DNA of 64,000 nt from Chromobacterium sp. IIBBL 290-4 (GCF_024207115.1 NZ_CP100128.1:3782001-3846000); one strand, 5' to 3'; shown: positions 25,251-33,921, counted from the stretch's first letter. The notes: generated by a model not told the origin, from the sequence alone. A program made the numbers and translations.

Positions 25251-25704
25251 GCCTGTTCTGATCCGCTTGGCCAAAGGATGCGATGCCGGCGCCCTGACCG
25301 CGCTGTATCGGGAGTTGACCGGGGATGACGCCGTCTGGGTCGAACCGGCAAGGCTGGACGCATTGGCGCGGGGGAGTTCGACCAAGGTGCTGGTGGCGGA
25401 GGCGGATGGCGAAGTGGCGGGCACGGCCTGGCTCGGTTTTTGCGAGGATGTGATGTTCCGGGCGCAACCGTTCGCGGTGCTGGAGAATGTGGTGGTGAAG
25501 GCATCCCGGCGCGGCCAGGGCATAGGCGAGGCCTTGCTGGGCGAAGCGGAGCGGCTGTGCGTGCAGGCAGACTGCAGCAAGATGATGTTGTTGAGTTCGG
25601 CGAGGCGCGAGGCGGCGCACCGTTTTTTCCAGCGTTCGGGCTTTCAGGGCGACGCCAAGCGCGGCTTCGTCAAATATCGCAGCAAGATGGGCATTTCCAA
25701 TTAA
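25228..25704 (+). CDS. GNAT-family N-acetyltransferase
   Basis: The 158-residue product has the GNAT fold: beta-strand LENVVVKASRRGQGIGEALL contains the acetyl-CoA loop RRGQGIG (about residue 92), followed by a C-terminal SSARREAAHRFFQRSGFQ motif. The acceptor is unknown. Two in-frame starts are possible: ATG 25228, or ATG 25240, which overlaps the DUF6176 stop. Neither has a clear ribosome site, as expected for coupled translation. Confidence 0.8.
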   Translation: MVHLMASKPVLIRLAKGCDAGALTALYRELTGDDAVWVEPARLDALARGSSTKVLVAEADGEVAGTAWLGFCEDVMFRAQPFAVLENVVVKASRRGQGIGEALLGEAERLCVQADCSKMMLLSSARREAAHRFFQRSGFQGDAKRGFVKYRSKMGISN

Positions 25705-25787
25705 GCGTTGCGAACAAAACCTCGAAGAGCGCCAGAGCCAGGGCGCGCCGATGCAGACGGCGCAGCGCGAGGAGGGGCGAGGGCGCG

Positions 25788-26744
25788 ATGCCAAGAACAA
25801 GCAAGGCGGCAAGTGTGGCAAGCAATATCGAAATCAAGGCAAGAGCGAGAGATCTCAAGGAGCTGGCTAAGCGAATAGAGGCTTTAGGCGGCGAGAGAAT
25901 AGGCAGTTTCTGGCAGGACGACAGTTATTTCGCCAGCGCGGCCGGCCGTTTCAAACTGCGCGCGCAGGGCGGAGCGGGAGGCAAGCTGATTCATTACCGT
26001 AAGGACCCAGCGACAGGGCCGGCGCAATCCGACTTCTTAACCGCGGCTTGCGGCTTGGCGGGCCGGGTGCGCAAGTCTCGGCTGGCGTATCGTCTGGACG
26101 GCGGCCGGGCGCACTTGGATAGAGTGGAGGGTTTGGGCGACTTCATCAAGCTGGAGATCGAATGCTCGGACGAGTCGGAAAAGGTGGCCGCCCAGCAGCA
26201 AGTCCGCAGCTGGATGCGGCAGTTGGACATCGGCGACGCCGACCTGCTGGACGAGGGGTACTTGGAATTGCTCGCCGGGCGCGCGCCGCCGCTTGTGTCC
26301 ATTGAGCTGGAGCAGCCGGACCAGCCTGAGGCGCTGGCGCTGATCGAGGCGCTGGATGCTTATCAGAAGCCTCTTTATCCGGCTGAAAGCCATCATGGCG
26401 TCGATGTCTCGGTGTTGATGCGTCCAGAAGCCGCATTCGCCGTGGCCAGAGATGCCGCCGGCGTGGCCGTAGCTTGCGGCGCGGTCTGGTGCGAGCCGGA
26501 ATACGGCGAACTCAAGCGCATGTATGTCAGCCCCTCCGTTCGAGGCATGGGGGTGGCGAAACGCCTGCTGGATTTCCTGGAGAACCAGGCGCGGGCCCGC
26601 GGCTGCGGCAGCATGGCGCTGGAGACCGGCATCCATCAGCACGAGGCCATCGGACTGTATCAGCGCGCGGGCTATGACTTCTGCCTGCCGTTCGGCGACT
26701 ACCTGGACGATCCTTACAGCGTGTTCATGCGCAAGCCGATTTGA
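25788..26744 (+). CDS. CYTH domain fused to a GNAT acetyltransferase
   Basis: The 318-residue protein joins two enzymes. Residues about 12-165 form a CYTH domain of the CyaB/thiamine-triphosphatase type: NIEIKARARDL start, FKLRAQGG, LIHYRKD, HLDRVEGLGDFIKLEIE. Such domains bind triphosphates and metal in a beta tunnel. Residues about 170-318 form a GNAT domain (ELKRMYVSPSVRGMGVAKRL with the acetyl-CoA loop RGMGVA; ALETGIHQHEAIGLYQRAGY). I know of no function for this pairing. GGAGG lies 13 bases before the ATG at 25788; a GTG at 25815 would also keep the whole CYTH core. It follows the other GNAT gene by 83 bases. Confidence 0.82.
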   Translation: MPRTSKAASVASNIEIKARARDLKELAKRIEALGGERIGSFWQDDSYFASAAGRFKLRAQGGAGGKLIHYRKDPATGPAQSDFLTAACGLAGRVRKSRLAYRLDGGRAHLDRVEGLGDFIKLEIECSDESEKVAAQQQVRSWMRQLDIGDADLLDEGYLELLAGRAPPLVSIELEQPDQPEALALIEALDAYQKPLYPAESHHGVDVSVLMRPEAAFAVARDAAGVAVACGAVWCEPEYGELKRMYVSPSVRGMGVAKRLLDFLENQARARGCGSMALETGIHQHEAIGLYQRAGYDFCLPFGDYLDDPYSVFMRKPI

Positions 26745-26761
26745 CGCGGCGCTGTTGTTGG

Positions 26762-26804
26762 AAAAGCGGACAGGGCAAGCATTGTGCTTGCCCTGTCCGC
26801 TTTT
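26762..26804. terminator. Bidirectional terminator with a perfect 20-bp stem
   Basis: A 20-bp perfect stem beginning AAAAGCGGACAGGG pairs across a three-base loop. It has T tracts on both strands and lies between convergent genes ending at 26744 (+) and 26827 (-), so it can serve both. Confidence 0.9.
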
Positions 26805-26826
26805 TCGGGTCCGGCCGGCTTGCCGA

Positions 26827-27498
26827 TTATTGGGCTTTGCCCAGGTGGGAGGCCAGTTGCTGGGCGCTTTGCTTGCACCAGTCGTCCATCAGCGGTTTGA
26901 GCATGTCCAGCGAAACCTGCTGCTCCTTGGTCTTGCTCTTGCCGCCTTGGCGCAGGTTGACGGTGCCGGCCAGCAGGCTGCCGTCTTGGGAGTCTTCCAG
27001 CTGCGCCATGCTGCCTATCTTCAGCAGATAGGGTTCCTTGCCTGCCGCCAGACGGGCCAGGTTGAACACGGCCTTGATCGGCAGCAGGTCCACTGCGTCC
27101 ACGCCCGGGCGGTCCTGCTCCACGCTGGTCATCGCCACGCGCAGCCGGACCACGCCCGGAGCCGGCGCATCGGCGATGGGCACGCCGGCTGCGGCCAGCT
27201 CGCTGCGCAGCTTTTGCTGGTAATAGGCGGCGATGGCGTTTTCGTCCCCGGCTTTCAGCAGCTCCCACTGGCCATTTTTGGCCTGGCGCAAGAACAGCAG
27301 CGATTCAGGCAATACCGCGTGGTAGCTTTTCAGATCGACGCCGGGTTTCAGATAGACGCGCTGATTGGCTTGCTTGCCTTGCTGGAACGCGTCCAGCGGG
27401 AGCGTGAACAGATTCTCCGGGGCGGCTTGCTCGGCGGCGAAGGCCGGCAAGCTAAAGGCGAATGCGGCGCATAAAGACAGCATGGACAATTTCATCAT
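26827..27498 (-). CDS. Secreted DUF3313-like protein
   Basis: A 223-residue protein with a signal peptide (MLSLCAAFAFSLPAFAAEQ). The mature part (YLKPGVDLKSYHAVLPESLL, AIAAYYQQKLRSELAAAGV, GVVRLRVAMTSVEQDRPGVD) resembles DUF3313 proteins, usually outer-membrane lipoproteins, but there is no lipobox Cys here, so it is probably periplasmic. Function unknown. AAGGAAG precedes the ATG at 27498. It converges on the CYTH-GNAT gene. Confidence 0.75.
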   Translation of the reverse strand: MMKLSMLSLCAAFAFSLPAFAAEQAAPENLFTLPLDAFQQGKQANQRVYLKPGVDLKSYHAVLPESLLFLRQAKNGQWELLKAGDENAIAAYYQQKLRSELAAAGVPIADAPAPGVVRLRVAMTSVEQDRPGVDAVDLLPIKAVFNLARLAAGKEPYLLKIGSMAQLEDSQDGSLLAGTVNLRQGGKSKTKEQQVSLDMLKPLMDDWCKQSAQQLASHLGKAQ

Positions 27499-27618
27499 GA
27501 GGCTTCCTTGGTTCTGAATGCATATTTGCTTGGAGCGGCACAACGATGACCAGCCGTTTGGCGATTGGTTCAGGTGGGGAAAGGGAAGTTGGCCCGCGAA
27601 CCATCCGCGGACCGTGGG

Positions 27619-27699
27619 CTAGCGGTGCAGATAAGTGAACAGCGCGAGTAGCAGAATGCAGCAGACGATCATCAAATTCAACAGGATTTCTTCTTGCAT
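27619..27699 (-). CDS. Possible 26-residue single-span membrane peptide
   Basis: The frame MQEEILLNLMIVCCILLLAL followed by FTYLHR and a stop would form one transmembrane helix with a short charged end, a common layout for tiny membrane regulators. The ribosome site is poor (ACGAG). It lies between the DUF3313 gene and the insertion sequence. Without expression data this is only a candidate. Confidence 0.3.
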   Translation of the reverse strand: MQEEILLNLMIVCCILLLALFTYLHR

Positions 27700-27731
27700 G
27701 GGCTCGTAATGCGATCTGTCCTGAATGCTTA

Positions 27732-27740
27732 ATCGCGAGC
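27732..27740. repeat. Left target duplication of the IS903-group element
   Basis: ATCGCGAGC directly precedes the element and recurs directly after it at 28777-28785. Nine base pairs is the known duplication length for the IS903 group. Confidence 0.85.
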
Positions 27741-28776
27741 GGCTTTGTTGCACAAATCACCCTCCCAGCAGGCGGGGTAGAATGACGGCATGAGCAAGCC
27801 CGCCCCGCCCAAGTACAAGACCACCAACTGGAAGACCTACAATGCTGCGCTCAAGGCGCGTGGGTCGCTGATGATCTGGTTGGACCGTGACATGCGCTGG
27901 CATGGCTCTGCAGTCGGCAAACGTGGACGGACACCGACTTTCAGCGATGCCGCCATTCAGTTCTGCCTGACGATCAAATGCCTGTTCAATCTTGCGCTCC
28001 GACAGGCCGTGGGTATGGTGCAAAGCCTGCTCAAACTGGCGGGGCTGGACTGGCTGACGCCGGACTACAGCACCGTGTGCCGGCGGCAAAAGCATTTGCA
28101 GGTGGCCATTCCTTGCCGTCCAACCACGACCGGGCTGCACCTGTTGATCGACAGCACCGGCATCAAGATGCTGGGTGAAGGCGAATGGAAAACGAAGAAA
28201 CACGGCGCGGAGTACCGCCGTCAGTGGCGCAAGGTGCATTTGGGCATTGATGCGCAGACGCTGGAAATCCGGGCGATTGAAGTGACCGACAACGCGGTGG
28301 GCGATGCGCCAATGTTGCCGGAGTTGCTGGACCAGATTTCCGCGGGGGAAAGGATTGCTGCAGTAAGTGGCGATGGTGCCTACGACACCAAAGGCTGCCA
28401 TGAAGCGATTGCCAAGCGAAAAGCCGAGGCGGTGATTCCTACCCGAAAGAATGCCAAGCCGTGGAAGGAAAATCGGTTGGGCGCCCATGTCCGAAACGAG
28501 ATACTGCGTGCTACCCGGCTCCTGGGTCGAGCGATCTGGAGGAAATGGAGCGGTTACCATCGCCGCAGCCTGGTGGAAACCAAGATGCGCTGTTTCAAGC
28601 TGCTGGGCGAGCGGGTAATGGCAAGGGACTTCGACCGTCAAGTCGCAGAGCTCCAAGTGCGAGCGGCGATCTTGAACCGCTTCACGCGGCTCGGGACGCC
28701 GATGACGGTGCGCATGCCATAAATCCGTCCGGGGAAAGGGGCTTTGCATGCCGAAGCCTATTTATGCAACAAAGCC
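27741..28776 (+). mobile_element. Complete IS903-group insertion sequence (IS5 family)
   Basis: The 1036-bp element starts GGCTTTGTTGCACAAAT and ends in the inverse of GGCTTTGTTGCATAAA, differing at one base, with a single transposase gene and an exact 9-bp target duplication. This is the classical IS903 arrangement. It sits in the gap between the DUF3313 and DUF2254 genes and breaks no obvious gene. All parts are intact, so recent movement is likely. A decayed relative lies at 5911-6185. Confidence 0.93.
27790..28722 (+). CDS. IS903-group transposase
   Basis: The 310-residue DDE transposase carries the IS5-family blocks: KYKTTNWKTYNAALKARGSL at the N-terminus, TPTFSDAAIQFCLTIK, the first Asp in LLIDSTGIKMLG (about residue 120), the second in VSGDGAYDTKG (about 195) and the Y-R-E block YHRRSLVETKMRCFKLLGER (about 260). 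All three catalytic residues are present. It should act in cis on the 27741-28776 element. Confidence 0.95.
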   Translation: MSKPAPPKYKTTNWKTYNAALKARGSLMIWLDRDMRWHGSAVGKRGRTPTFSDAAIQFCLTIKCLFNLALRQAVGMVQSLLKLAGLDWLTPDYSTVCRRQKHLQVAIPCRPTTTGLHLLIDSTGIKMLGEGEWKTKKHGAEYRRQWRKVHLGIDAQTLEIRAIEVTDNAVGDAPMLPELLDQISAGERIAAVSGDGAYDTKGCHEAIAKRKAEAVIPTRKNAKPWKENRLGAHVRNEILRATRLLGRAIWRKWSGYHRRSLVETKMRCFKLLGERVMARDFDRQVAELQVRAAILNRFTRLGTPMTVRMP

Positions 28777-28785
28777 ATCGCGAGC
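28777..28785. repeat. Right target duplication of the IS903-group element
   Basis: ATCGCGAGC, identical to 27732-27740. Confidence 0.85.
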
Positions 28786-28946
28786 CGGAAAGTTTTCTCA
28801 GCCAGAATTGCACCAGATTGCGCGGACTGGGGCCGTCGGGATCGGCTTTCATGATGGATGACCTGATGTAAATAAAATGTAGGCGAAAACATTTTACCGC
28901 AGCTGCCATGCGTTTGCCATTTTTTACAGGGTTTTTACTTGCTTTT

Positions 28947-30284
28947 TTACTGGTTTTCGACAGGGTTTGTGCCGACAGTTTGACGCAACGCATCCAGCCG
29001 AGCTTGCAAACGCAGCGCGGCGCCATCGTCCAGCCTGCCCTGGCAGCCTTCGACCGTGCGTTCTCCAAGCGCCAGCAAGGCGGCGCGGCGCTCGTTTCCC
29101 ACTGAGACAAAGGCGATATCGTTGAGGGCGGCGAGCAGACGCAGGCTGACGGCCATATCGCTTTGCGCGTAATGGCGTATCTGTTCGAACGCCGACTCCA
29201 GCAAGGCCTCGAAGTCCATCGCCGGAACGGCGACGCGCACGACGCCGGGCGGGTCGAAGAACAGCCGCTGCGGCGCGCTGCGTTGGGCGTAAAGACACAG
29301 GATGCGGCTGAGCTGATCGACGCAGCAAATGCCGGTGGTGGGGTCGTTCACCGCGGGCGAGATGGCTTTCAGGGCGATATCCACAATCTGCAGCACGCCG
29401 AATTCCACGTCTTGCTGCAGCGTGCGGCTGGGGCCGATATCGCAGGCGGCCAGCAGGGCTTTGGCCAGCGCGGGGCTGATTCTTTCCTGGCGCGAGGCCA
29501 GCAGCAAGGGCACGCCTGCCGGAATGAACTGGCCGACGCGACGCGCCACGCGCAGCTTCAGTTGATGGGCCTTGGCCAATTTGACCAGCTTGCCGGTGTC
29601 GATGAAGCGGATGTAGCCGGAAGCCTGGTTGGCGATGGGCGCGTCTGGAGGCGCGGCGCCCTGCGCCGATCCGCTGGGCCAGAGCGAAGGCTCGAAGCGC
29701 TCCGGCATCTGCTCATGAATGACCTGCTCCGTTTCCGCGGCGATGCGATCGACGATGTAATTGACGCTGATGGCGCGCGAAATGTGATGGATGAAAAACA
29801 GCAGCCCCACCACGCAGGCGACGGCCAGCATCATGGCGCCGAACACCGACAGCACCGGCGTGAACGCGTAGGGATGAGCGCGCGCCGCCGGCAGCGCCGC
29901 AATGCAATAAGAGAACGTGCCCAGGAAGATGCCCAGCGTTCTTTGCGTGACCTTGTCGCGGGAGAAGCTGACGATGATGCGCGGCGAGAATTGCATGGAT
30001 GCCAGCGTCAGCGACATCAGCAGGATGGCGAACACGATGGATACCACGGTCATGATGGAGGTGGCGATGGCGGACAAGATCACCTGCGCCACTTGAGGGT
30101 CGCCGCGAGAGGGAAAGAGCGCTGCCGGCAGCCAGGCGCTGATGCGGGGATGCAGCTCCTCCAGCCATGACAGCCAGCCGCCGGCAAAGCCCAGGATCAG
30201 CGCGATGATCAAGGGGCGCACCAGGAAGCCGCCGCGGAGATTAAACAGGATGTGCTGCAGCGCGCGAGGCAAGTGGCGGGTCAT
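28947..30284 (-). CDS. DUF2254 family membrane protein
   Basis: A 445-residue protein with four predicted N-terminal membrane segments (about 22-42, 62-90, 110-130, 140-165) and a soluble C-terminal region. Segments VVSIVFAILLMSLTLASMQF, SPRIIVSFSRDKVTQRTLGI, and later ISPAVNDPTTGICCVDQLS are hallmarks of DUF2254 proteins, whose function is unknown. It stands alone and diverges from the chemoreceptor gene. Confidence 0.85.
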   Translation of the reverse strand: MTRHLPRALQHILFNLRGGFLVRPLIIALILGFAGGWLSWLEELHPRISAWLPAALFPSRGDPQVAQVILSAIATSIMTVVSIVFAILLMSLTLASMQFSPRIIVSFSRDKVTQRTLGIFLGTFSYCIAALPAARAHPYAFTPVLSVFGAMMLAVACVVGLLFFIHHISRAISVNYIVDRIAAETEQVIHEQMPERFEPSLWPSGSAQGAAPPDAPIANQASGYIRFIDTGKLVKLAKAHQLKLRVARRVGQFIPAGVPLLLASRQERISPALAKALLAACDIGPSRTLQQDVEFGVLQIVDIALKAISPAVNDPTTGICCVDQLSRILCLYAQRSAPQRLFFDPPGVVRVAVPAMDFEALLESAFEQIRHYAQSDMAVSLRLLAALNDIAFVSVGNERRAALLALGERTVEGCQGRLDDGAALRLQARLDALRQTVGTNPVENQ

Positions 30285-30412
30285 GGCGTTTGGCGGGGTT
30301 ATGCGAATGGCGTGCCTGGATGATACCGCTTCCGCGCGGCGCAGTCGATTTTGCTTCGTGATCTAGAATGTACGAATAAGTATCACTGCGCGGCGCGGGC
30401 AGGAGGTTGGCA

Positions 30413-32035
30413 ATGGTGTCCAGGTTAAGCGTGGGATGGCGGATCGCCGTCTTGATTGTCTTGTCGGTATCGGTTTTCCTGCTGCTGGGCGGCATCGGCT
30501 TGGCGAGGATGCAGGCGATCCAGCAACAGTTGCGCAAACTAGACGATGTGTCGCTGGCCGAGGTGGACATTTCGCGCAGCCTGAGCGGCGAACTGACCAG
30601 CATGCGGCTGGAAACCGTGCGCTTATTGGCTAGCCGGGACCTTGCGGTCAAGCAGAAGGCTGAAGATTTGCTGAACAAGCATAGGGAGAATTTAAGCCAG
30701 TTGCTGGACGCGTATCACAAATTGCCCTTGTCGGACGAACTGCAACGCAAAGACGATCAATTCCAGGCCCGGCTGGCGGAGTACGTCGAAGCCGTGCAGC
30801 CTTTGATCGCCGCCGCCAAGGCGGATCCAGAGCATCCTCCCCCGGTTTACAACCCTAAGATCAACGGCGCCGCCGGCGCCATGGGCGAACTGGTGGATGC
30901 CATGGTGAAGGCCAGCCGCGATGACGCGAGCCGGGAAAGGGAGCAGGCGGAAAGCGGCTATGCCAGCGCCTGGCAGTCCATGCTGCTGGTGATAGGCCTG
31001 GGCATGGCGGTATTGCTGATCGCGGGCTTCATTCTGCAGCGCTCCATCAGCCTTCCTTTGCGCGAGGCGCGCGACGCGGTGGAGGGTGTGGCGCGCGAGC
31101 TGGACTTTACCCGGCGGATGTTGCCGGCCGGACGCGATGAAATCGCGGAAACCATGCTGGCGATGGATGCCTTGCTCGCCACTTTGCAGCAGAGCTTCGC
31201 CGAGGTGAGCCGGCTGGTCGGCGGCGTGGCGGATGCGGCCTCGGGTTTGCGCGGCACGGCGGGCGGCCTGGCCGACAGCGCAGGGGTCTCGTCGCAGGCT
31301 TGCGCCAGCATGGCCGCGTCGGTGGAGCAGATGACCGTCAGCATCGCGCATGTCCGCGACCGGGCGCGCGAGGCGAGCAGCTTGAGCCGCGACTCCGGCA
31401 AACTGGCCGAGGCGGGCGAGAAGGTGATTCTGCAGATGGTCGGCCAGATCCGCGCTTCGGTGGAGACGGTGCGCGATGCCGCGTCCACCGTGGACAAGCT
31501 GCGCGGCCAGGTGACGGCGATTGGAACGGTGACCGAGGTGATCAAGGGCGTGGCGGATCAGACCAATCTATTGGCCTTGAACGCCTCCATCGAGGCGGCG
31601 CGTGCCGGAGAGATGGGCAGGGGCTTCGCCGTGGTGGCCGACGAAGTGCGGCAGCTGGCGGAGCGCACCGCGCAGGCGACGCTGGAAATCAGCGGCATGA
31701 TACAGGCCATGCAGCAAGAGGCCCTCAACGCGGGCAGCTGCATGGAGGGGGTGGTGAGCAATGCCCAAGGGTGCGAGCAGTCGGCGGAGGAGGCGGGCAA
31801 GACCATCATGCAGATCAGCGAACGGGCTGGGGAGGCGGTGGCGCTGGTGGGCGAAATCGCCTCGGCGATAGGCGAACAGGCCGATGCCAGCACTTCCATC
31901 GCGCAACAGCTGGAGCGGATCGCCCAGATCTCGGAGGAGAGCAGCCTGGCGGCGGACCAAACCGCCGACGCCTCCCAACAACTGAGCGCCTTGTCCGGCG
32001 AAATGCGCGCCGCGGTGTCTCGCTTTCATGTATGA
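30413..32035 (+). CDS. Methyl-accepting chemotaxis protein
   Basis: The 540-residue chemoreceptor has a first membrane helix (about 10-32), a periplasmic four-helix-bundle-like sensor (35-188), a second helix (about 189-211), a HAMP-like linker and the long cytoplasmic coiled coil. The kinase-contact tip [20 protein letters not shown] followed by [18 protein letters not shown] is perfect. No C-terminal CheR-docking pentapeptide is present (ends SRFHV). AGGAGG lies six bases before the ATG at 30413. A binding-protein gene follows seven bases later, probably its ligand-binding partner or a cotranscribed sensor. Confidence 0.93.
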   Translation: MVSRLSVGWRIAVLIVLSVSVFLLLGGIGLARMQAIQQQLRKLDDVSLAEVDISRSLSGELTSMRLETVRLLASRDLAVKQKAEDLLNKHRENLSQLLDAYHKLPLSDELQRKDDQFQARLAEYVEAVQPLIAAAKADPEHPPPVYNPKINGAAGAMGELVDAMVKASRDDASREREQAESGYASAWQSMLLVIGLGMAVLLIAGFILQRSISLPLREARDAVEGVARELDFTRRMLPAGRDEIAETMLAMDALLATLQQSFAEVSRLVGGVADAASGLRGTAGGLADSAGVSSQACASMAASVEQMTVSIAHVRDRAREASSLSRDSGKLAEAGEKVILQMVGQIRASVETVRDAASTVDKLRGQVTAIGTVTEVIKGVADQTNLLALNASIEAARAGEMGRGFAVVADEVRQLAERTAQATLEISGMIQAMQQEALNAGSCMEGVVSNAQGCEQSAEEAGKTIMQISERAGEAVALVGEIASAIGEQADASTSIAQQLERIAQISEESSLAADQTADASQQLSALSGEMRAAVSRFHV

Positions 32036-32041
32036 GGCAGG

Positions 32042-32770
32042 ATGATGCGCCGCATAAGCCTGTTTGCCTGGGTGTTCGCGCTGGCCGCGGCTGCCGCGCG
32101 AGGGGAGCCCGCCCATTACCGCTCTTTCACCTTGGCGGTGGAACCCTGGGGCATCATCGACACCGATAGAGGGGTGGGACCGGATTTCGTCCGTTTTCTG
32201 GCGGATCAGGCCGGGTTTGCCGTCACCGCCGAGTCCTGGCCCTATCTGCGGGTGATAGACGGCATGCGGACCGGTGAGAACGCCATCAATCTGGGCATTC
32301 CCACGCCGGAACGGGAAAAGTACGGCATCGCCATCTGTTCTATCGGATCGGTCAAGGTGTCCTTGCTTTACCGAGCTGCGTCCGGCGCCAAACGCGATGC
32401 CGCCAGCAGCTTTTCCGGCATGGCGGTGGGCGAGTTGCGAGGCAGCCGGACCCTGGATGATTTCGACCGCGCGGTGCCGCATAAAAAAGTGCTGATCAGC
32501 GATATGAGCCAGGGAATCCGCATGCTGGAGGCGGGGCGTCTGGACGCGACCATATGCGTGCGCCCTGGCTGCGGCAATATTCTGGATGGGCAGGGTGGGG
32601 AGGTGCGCGGTTTGGCCGAGTCTCGTCTGACCGAGCAATCGCTGGCCATTTATGTCTCCCGGGCCAGCCCTTTGTCGCGCGATGCGGCCGCCATGCTGCG
32701 TTTGCGGCTAGCTTGCGACTCGTATGCGGGGCGACAGGAAATGCGCCGCCTGTTGGCGCCGTTTCATTGA
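32042..32770 (+). CDS. Periplasmic solute-binding-protein-like (SBP family 3) protein
   Basis: The 242-residue protein has a signal peptide (SLFAWVFALAAAAARGE) and a type II binding-protein fold: FTLAVEPWGIIDTDRGVGPD near the start, DMSQGIRMLEAGRLDATICV in the middle. No ABC permease or ATPase lies nearby; the upstream neighbour is a chemoreceptor seven bases away. The pair may sense a small solute, the protein delivering it to the receptor's periplasmic domain. The ligand cannot be read from sequence. Confidence 0.72.
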   Translation: MMRRISLFAWVFALAAAAARGEPAHYRSFTLAVEPWGIIDTDRGVGPDFVRFLADQAGFAVTAESWPYLRVIDGMRTGENAINLGIPTPEREKYGIAICSIGSVKVSLLYRAASGAKRDAASSFSGMAVGELRGSRTLDDFDRAVPHKKVLISDMSQGIRMLEAGRLDATICVRPGCGNILDGQGGEVRGLAESRLTEQSLAIYVSRASPLSRDAAAMLRLRLACDSYAGRQEMRRLLAPFH

Positions 32771-32777
32771 GGCATGC

Positions 32778-32806
32778 AAAAAAAAACGGCCCGGACTGAC
32801 CGGGCC
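32778..32806 (-). terminator. Rho-independent terminator after the His6 repeat protein gene
   Basis: GGCCCGG / CCGGGCC stem with a five-base loop; on the minus strand it is followed by a G and then a run of about nine T. It can also stop plus-strand reading from the binding-protein gene less efficiently. Confidence 0.75.
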
Positions 32807-32859
32807 TGGAGCGAGGGTGATGCTGCGCTGTTTTTCCCTCCTGGCAGCGAGGGGCGGGC

Positions 32860-33549
32860 TTAGACCGACATCGACATCAACAGGCTGGAGATATCGTTGG
32901 TGCCGGTGTTGGCCTGATACAGGCTCAGCGCGGCCTGCAGCTGCTGGGTATTGTTGACGGTGCTGGTCGAGCCGGTGGCGCCGGTCGAGGTTTGATTGCC
33001 GTTGGCTGCGTTCAGCAGGCTTTGCAGGCCGCCGCCGTTCTGTTCGTTTCCGCCGCCGCCATGGTGATGGTGGTGGTGTCCGCCGCCGGCTTGCTGGCCT
33101 TGCTGGGTGCCGTCCGCCTGCATGGTTTGCTGCAGCTGTTGATAGGCTTGCTGCGCCTGGCTGAGATTGCCGGATTGCAGGTCTTGGCCCAGCGCGTTGA
33201 ACAGCGATGACACCGAGCTGCCGCCGTTGGTGGCGCTGGTGCCCGAAACCGTGCTGTTGTTGGCCGCGGCGTACGGGTCGGTGCTGCTGGCGGCCGTTGT
33301 GCCTGAGGTCGCGGCAGTCGCGGAGGTCGCCGAAGTCGCGCTGATGGCATTGTTCAGCTGGGAGCTGAACGATGAGTTGCCATTGCTGCCGTTCAGCTGT
33401 TGCAGGCTGGCCAGCGCCTGTTGGGCGCCGCTCAGATTGCCTTGCTGAATGTCATTGGTCATGGTGCCGAAATCTTGGCGGCGCTGCTGGCGCATGGCCT
33501 GCATTTGCTGCCAATAGTTGCTGCTGGTATCAGTGTTGCTGACAGACAT
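32860..33549 (-). CDS. Low-complexity repeat protein with a natural hexahistidine
   Basis: The 229-residue product is rich in Gln, Ser, Thr, Asn and Gly. It has two copies of a helical repeat, IQQGNLSGAQQALASLQQL (about 34-52) and LQSGNLSQAQQAYQQLQQT (about 120-138), a Ser/Thr/Ala linker between them, and a tract GGGHHHHHHGGGG near residue 158. No signal peptide is evident; it might be a soluble or non-classically exported protein. The His tract should bind divalent metal. I recognise no family function. AGGAGAGG precedes the ATG at 33549; it has its own terminator, so it is monocistronic. Confidence 0.75.
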   Translation of the reverse strand: MSVSNTDTSSNYWQQMQAMRQQRRQDFGTMTNDIQQGNLSGAQQALASLQQLNGSNGNSSFSSQLNNAISATSATSATAATSGTTAASSTDPYAAANNSTVSGTSATNGGSSVSSLFNALGQDLQSGNLSQAQQAYQQLQQTMQADGTQQGQQAGGGHHHHHHGGGGNEQNGGGLQSLLNAANGNQTSTGATGSTSTVNNTQQLQAALSLYQANTGTNDISSLLMSMSV

Positions 33550-33921
33550 GTTGCCTCTCCTTGAGAACAGTTTGCGGGGCAGAGCTTTCACGGATCAGCT
33601 CGTGTCCTGGCGGCAAACCGGCAATTTCCAAGCTTGTTGCCGGCAAGCATTGCCGCCTTGCCATCGGTGCCTGCCGCTTTTCCCGCTTGAATGGGCCTTT
33701 ATTGGGCTTTTCTTTACGGAACAAGGGCTTGGCTGGATGGGTAAGAGCAAGCGGCGTGCCAGTTTGAGATGGTGGGAAAGGGCAAATGTTTACAAATATG
33801 ATGGCATGCACTTAGGCCGGTGAACCAACCTCAACAGAGGTCTTGAGCCAGGGCGTGTCGACGTAGATGGCGCAAGCCGCATGGCCAGGCGGCGCGACGA
33901 AAAAGCAGGGGATAGCGGCCC
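33550..33921. other. Intergenic stretch, no gene seen
   Basis: The 372 bases between the His6 protein start and the exonuclease stop hold the promoter for the former. Short frames on both strands lack ribosome sites and protein character. I see no tRNA, hairpin with a T tract, or repeat in it. Confidence 0.5.

Noticed and set aside
33041..33080. Hexahistidine coding tract as leftover of a cloning vector tag
   Set aside because: The tract is internal, uses mixed CAC/CAT codons, sits in a native repeat protein and is surrounded by chromosomal genes.
33518..33823. Plus-strand frames upstream of the exonuclease region
   Set aside because: They overlap the promoter and start of the His6 protein gene and have no start signals or recognisable sequence.
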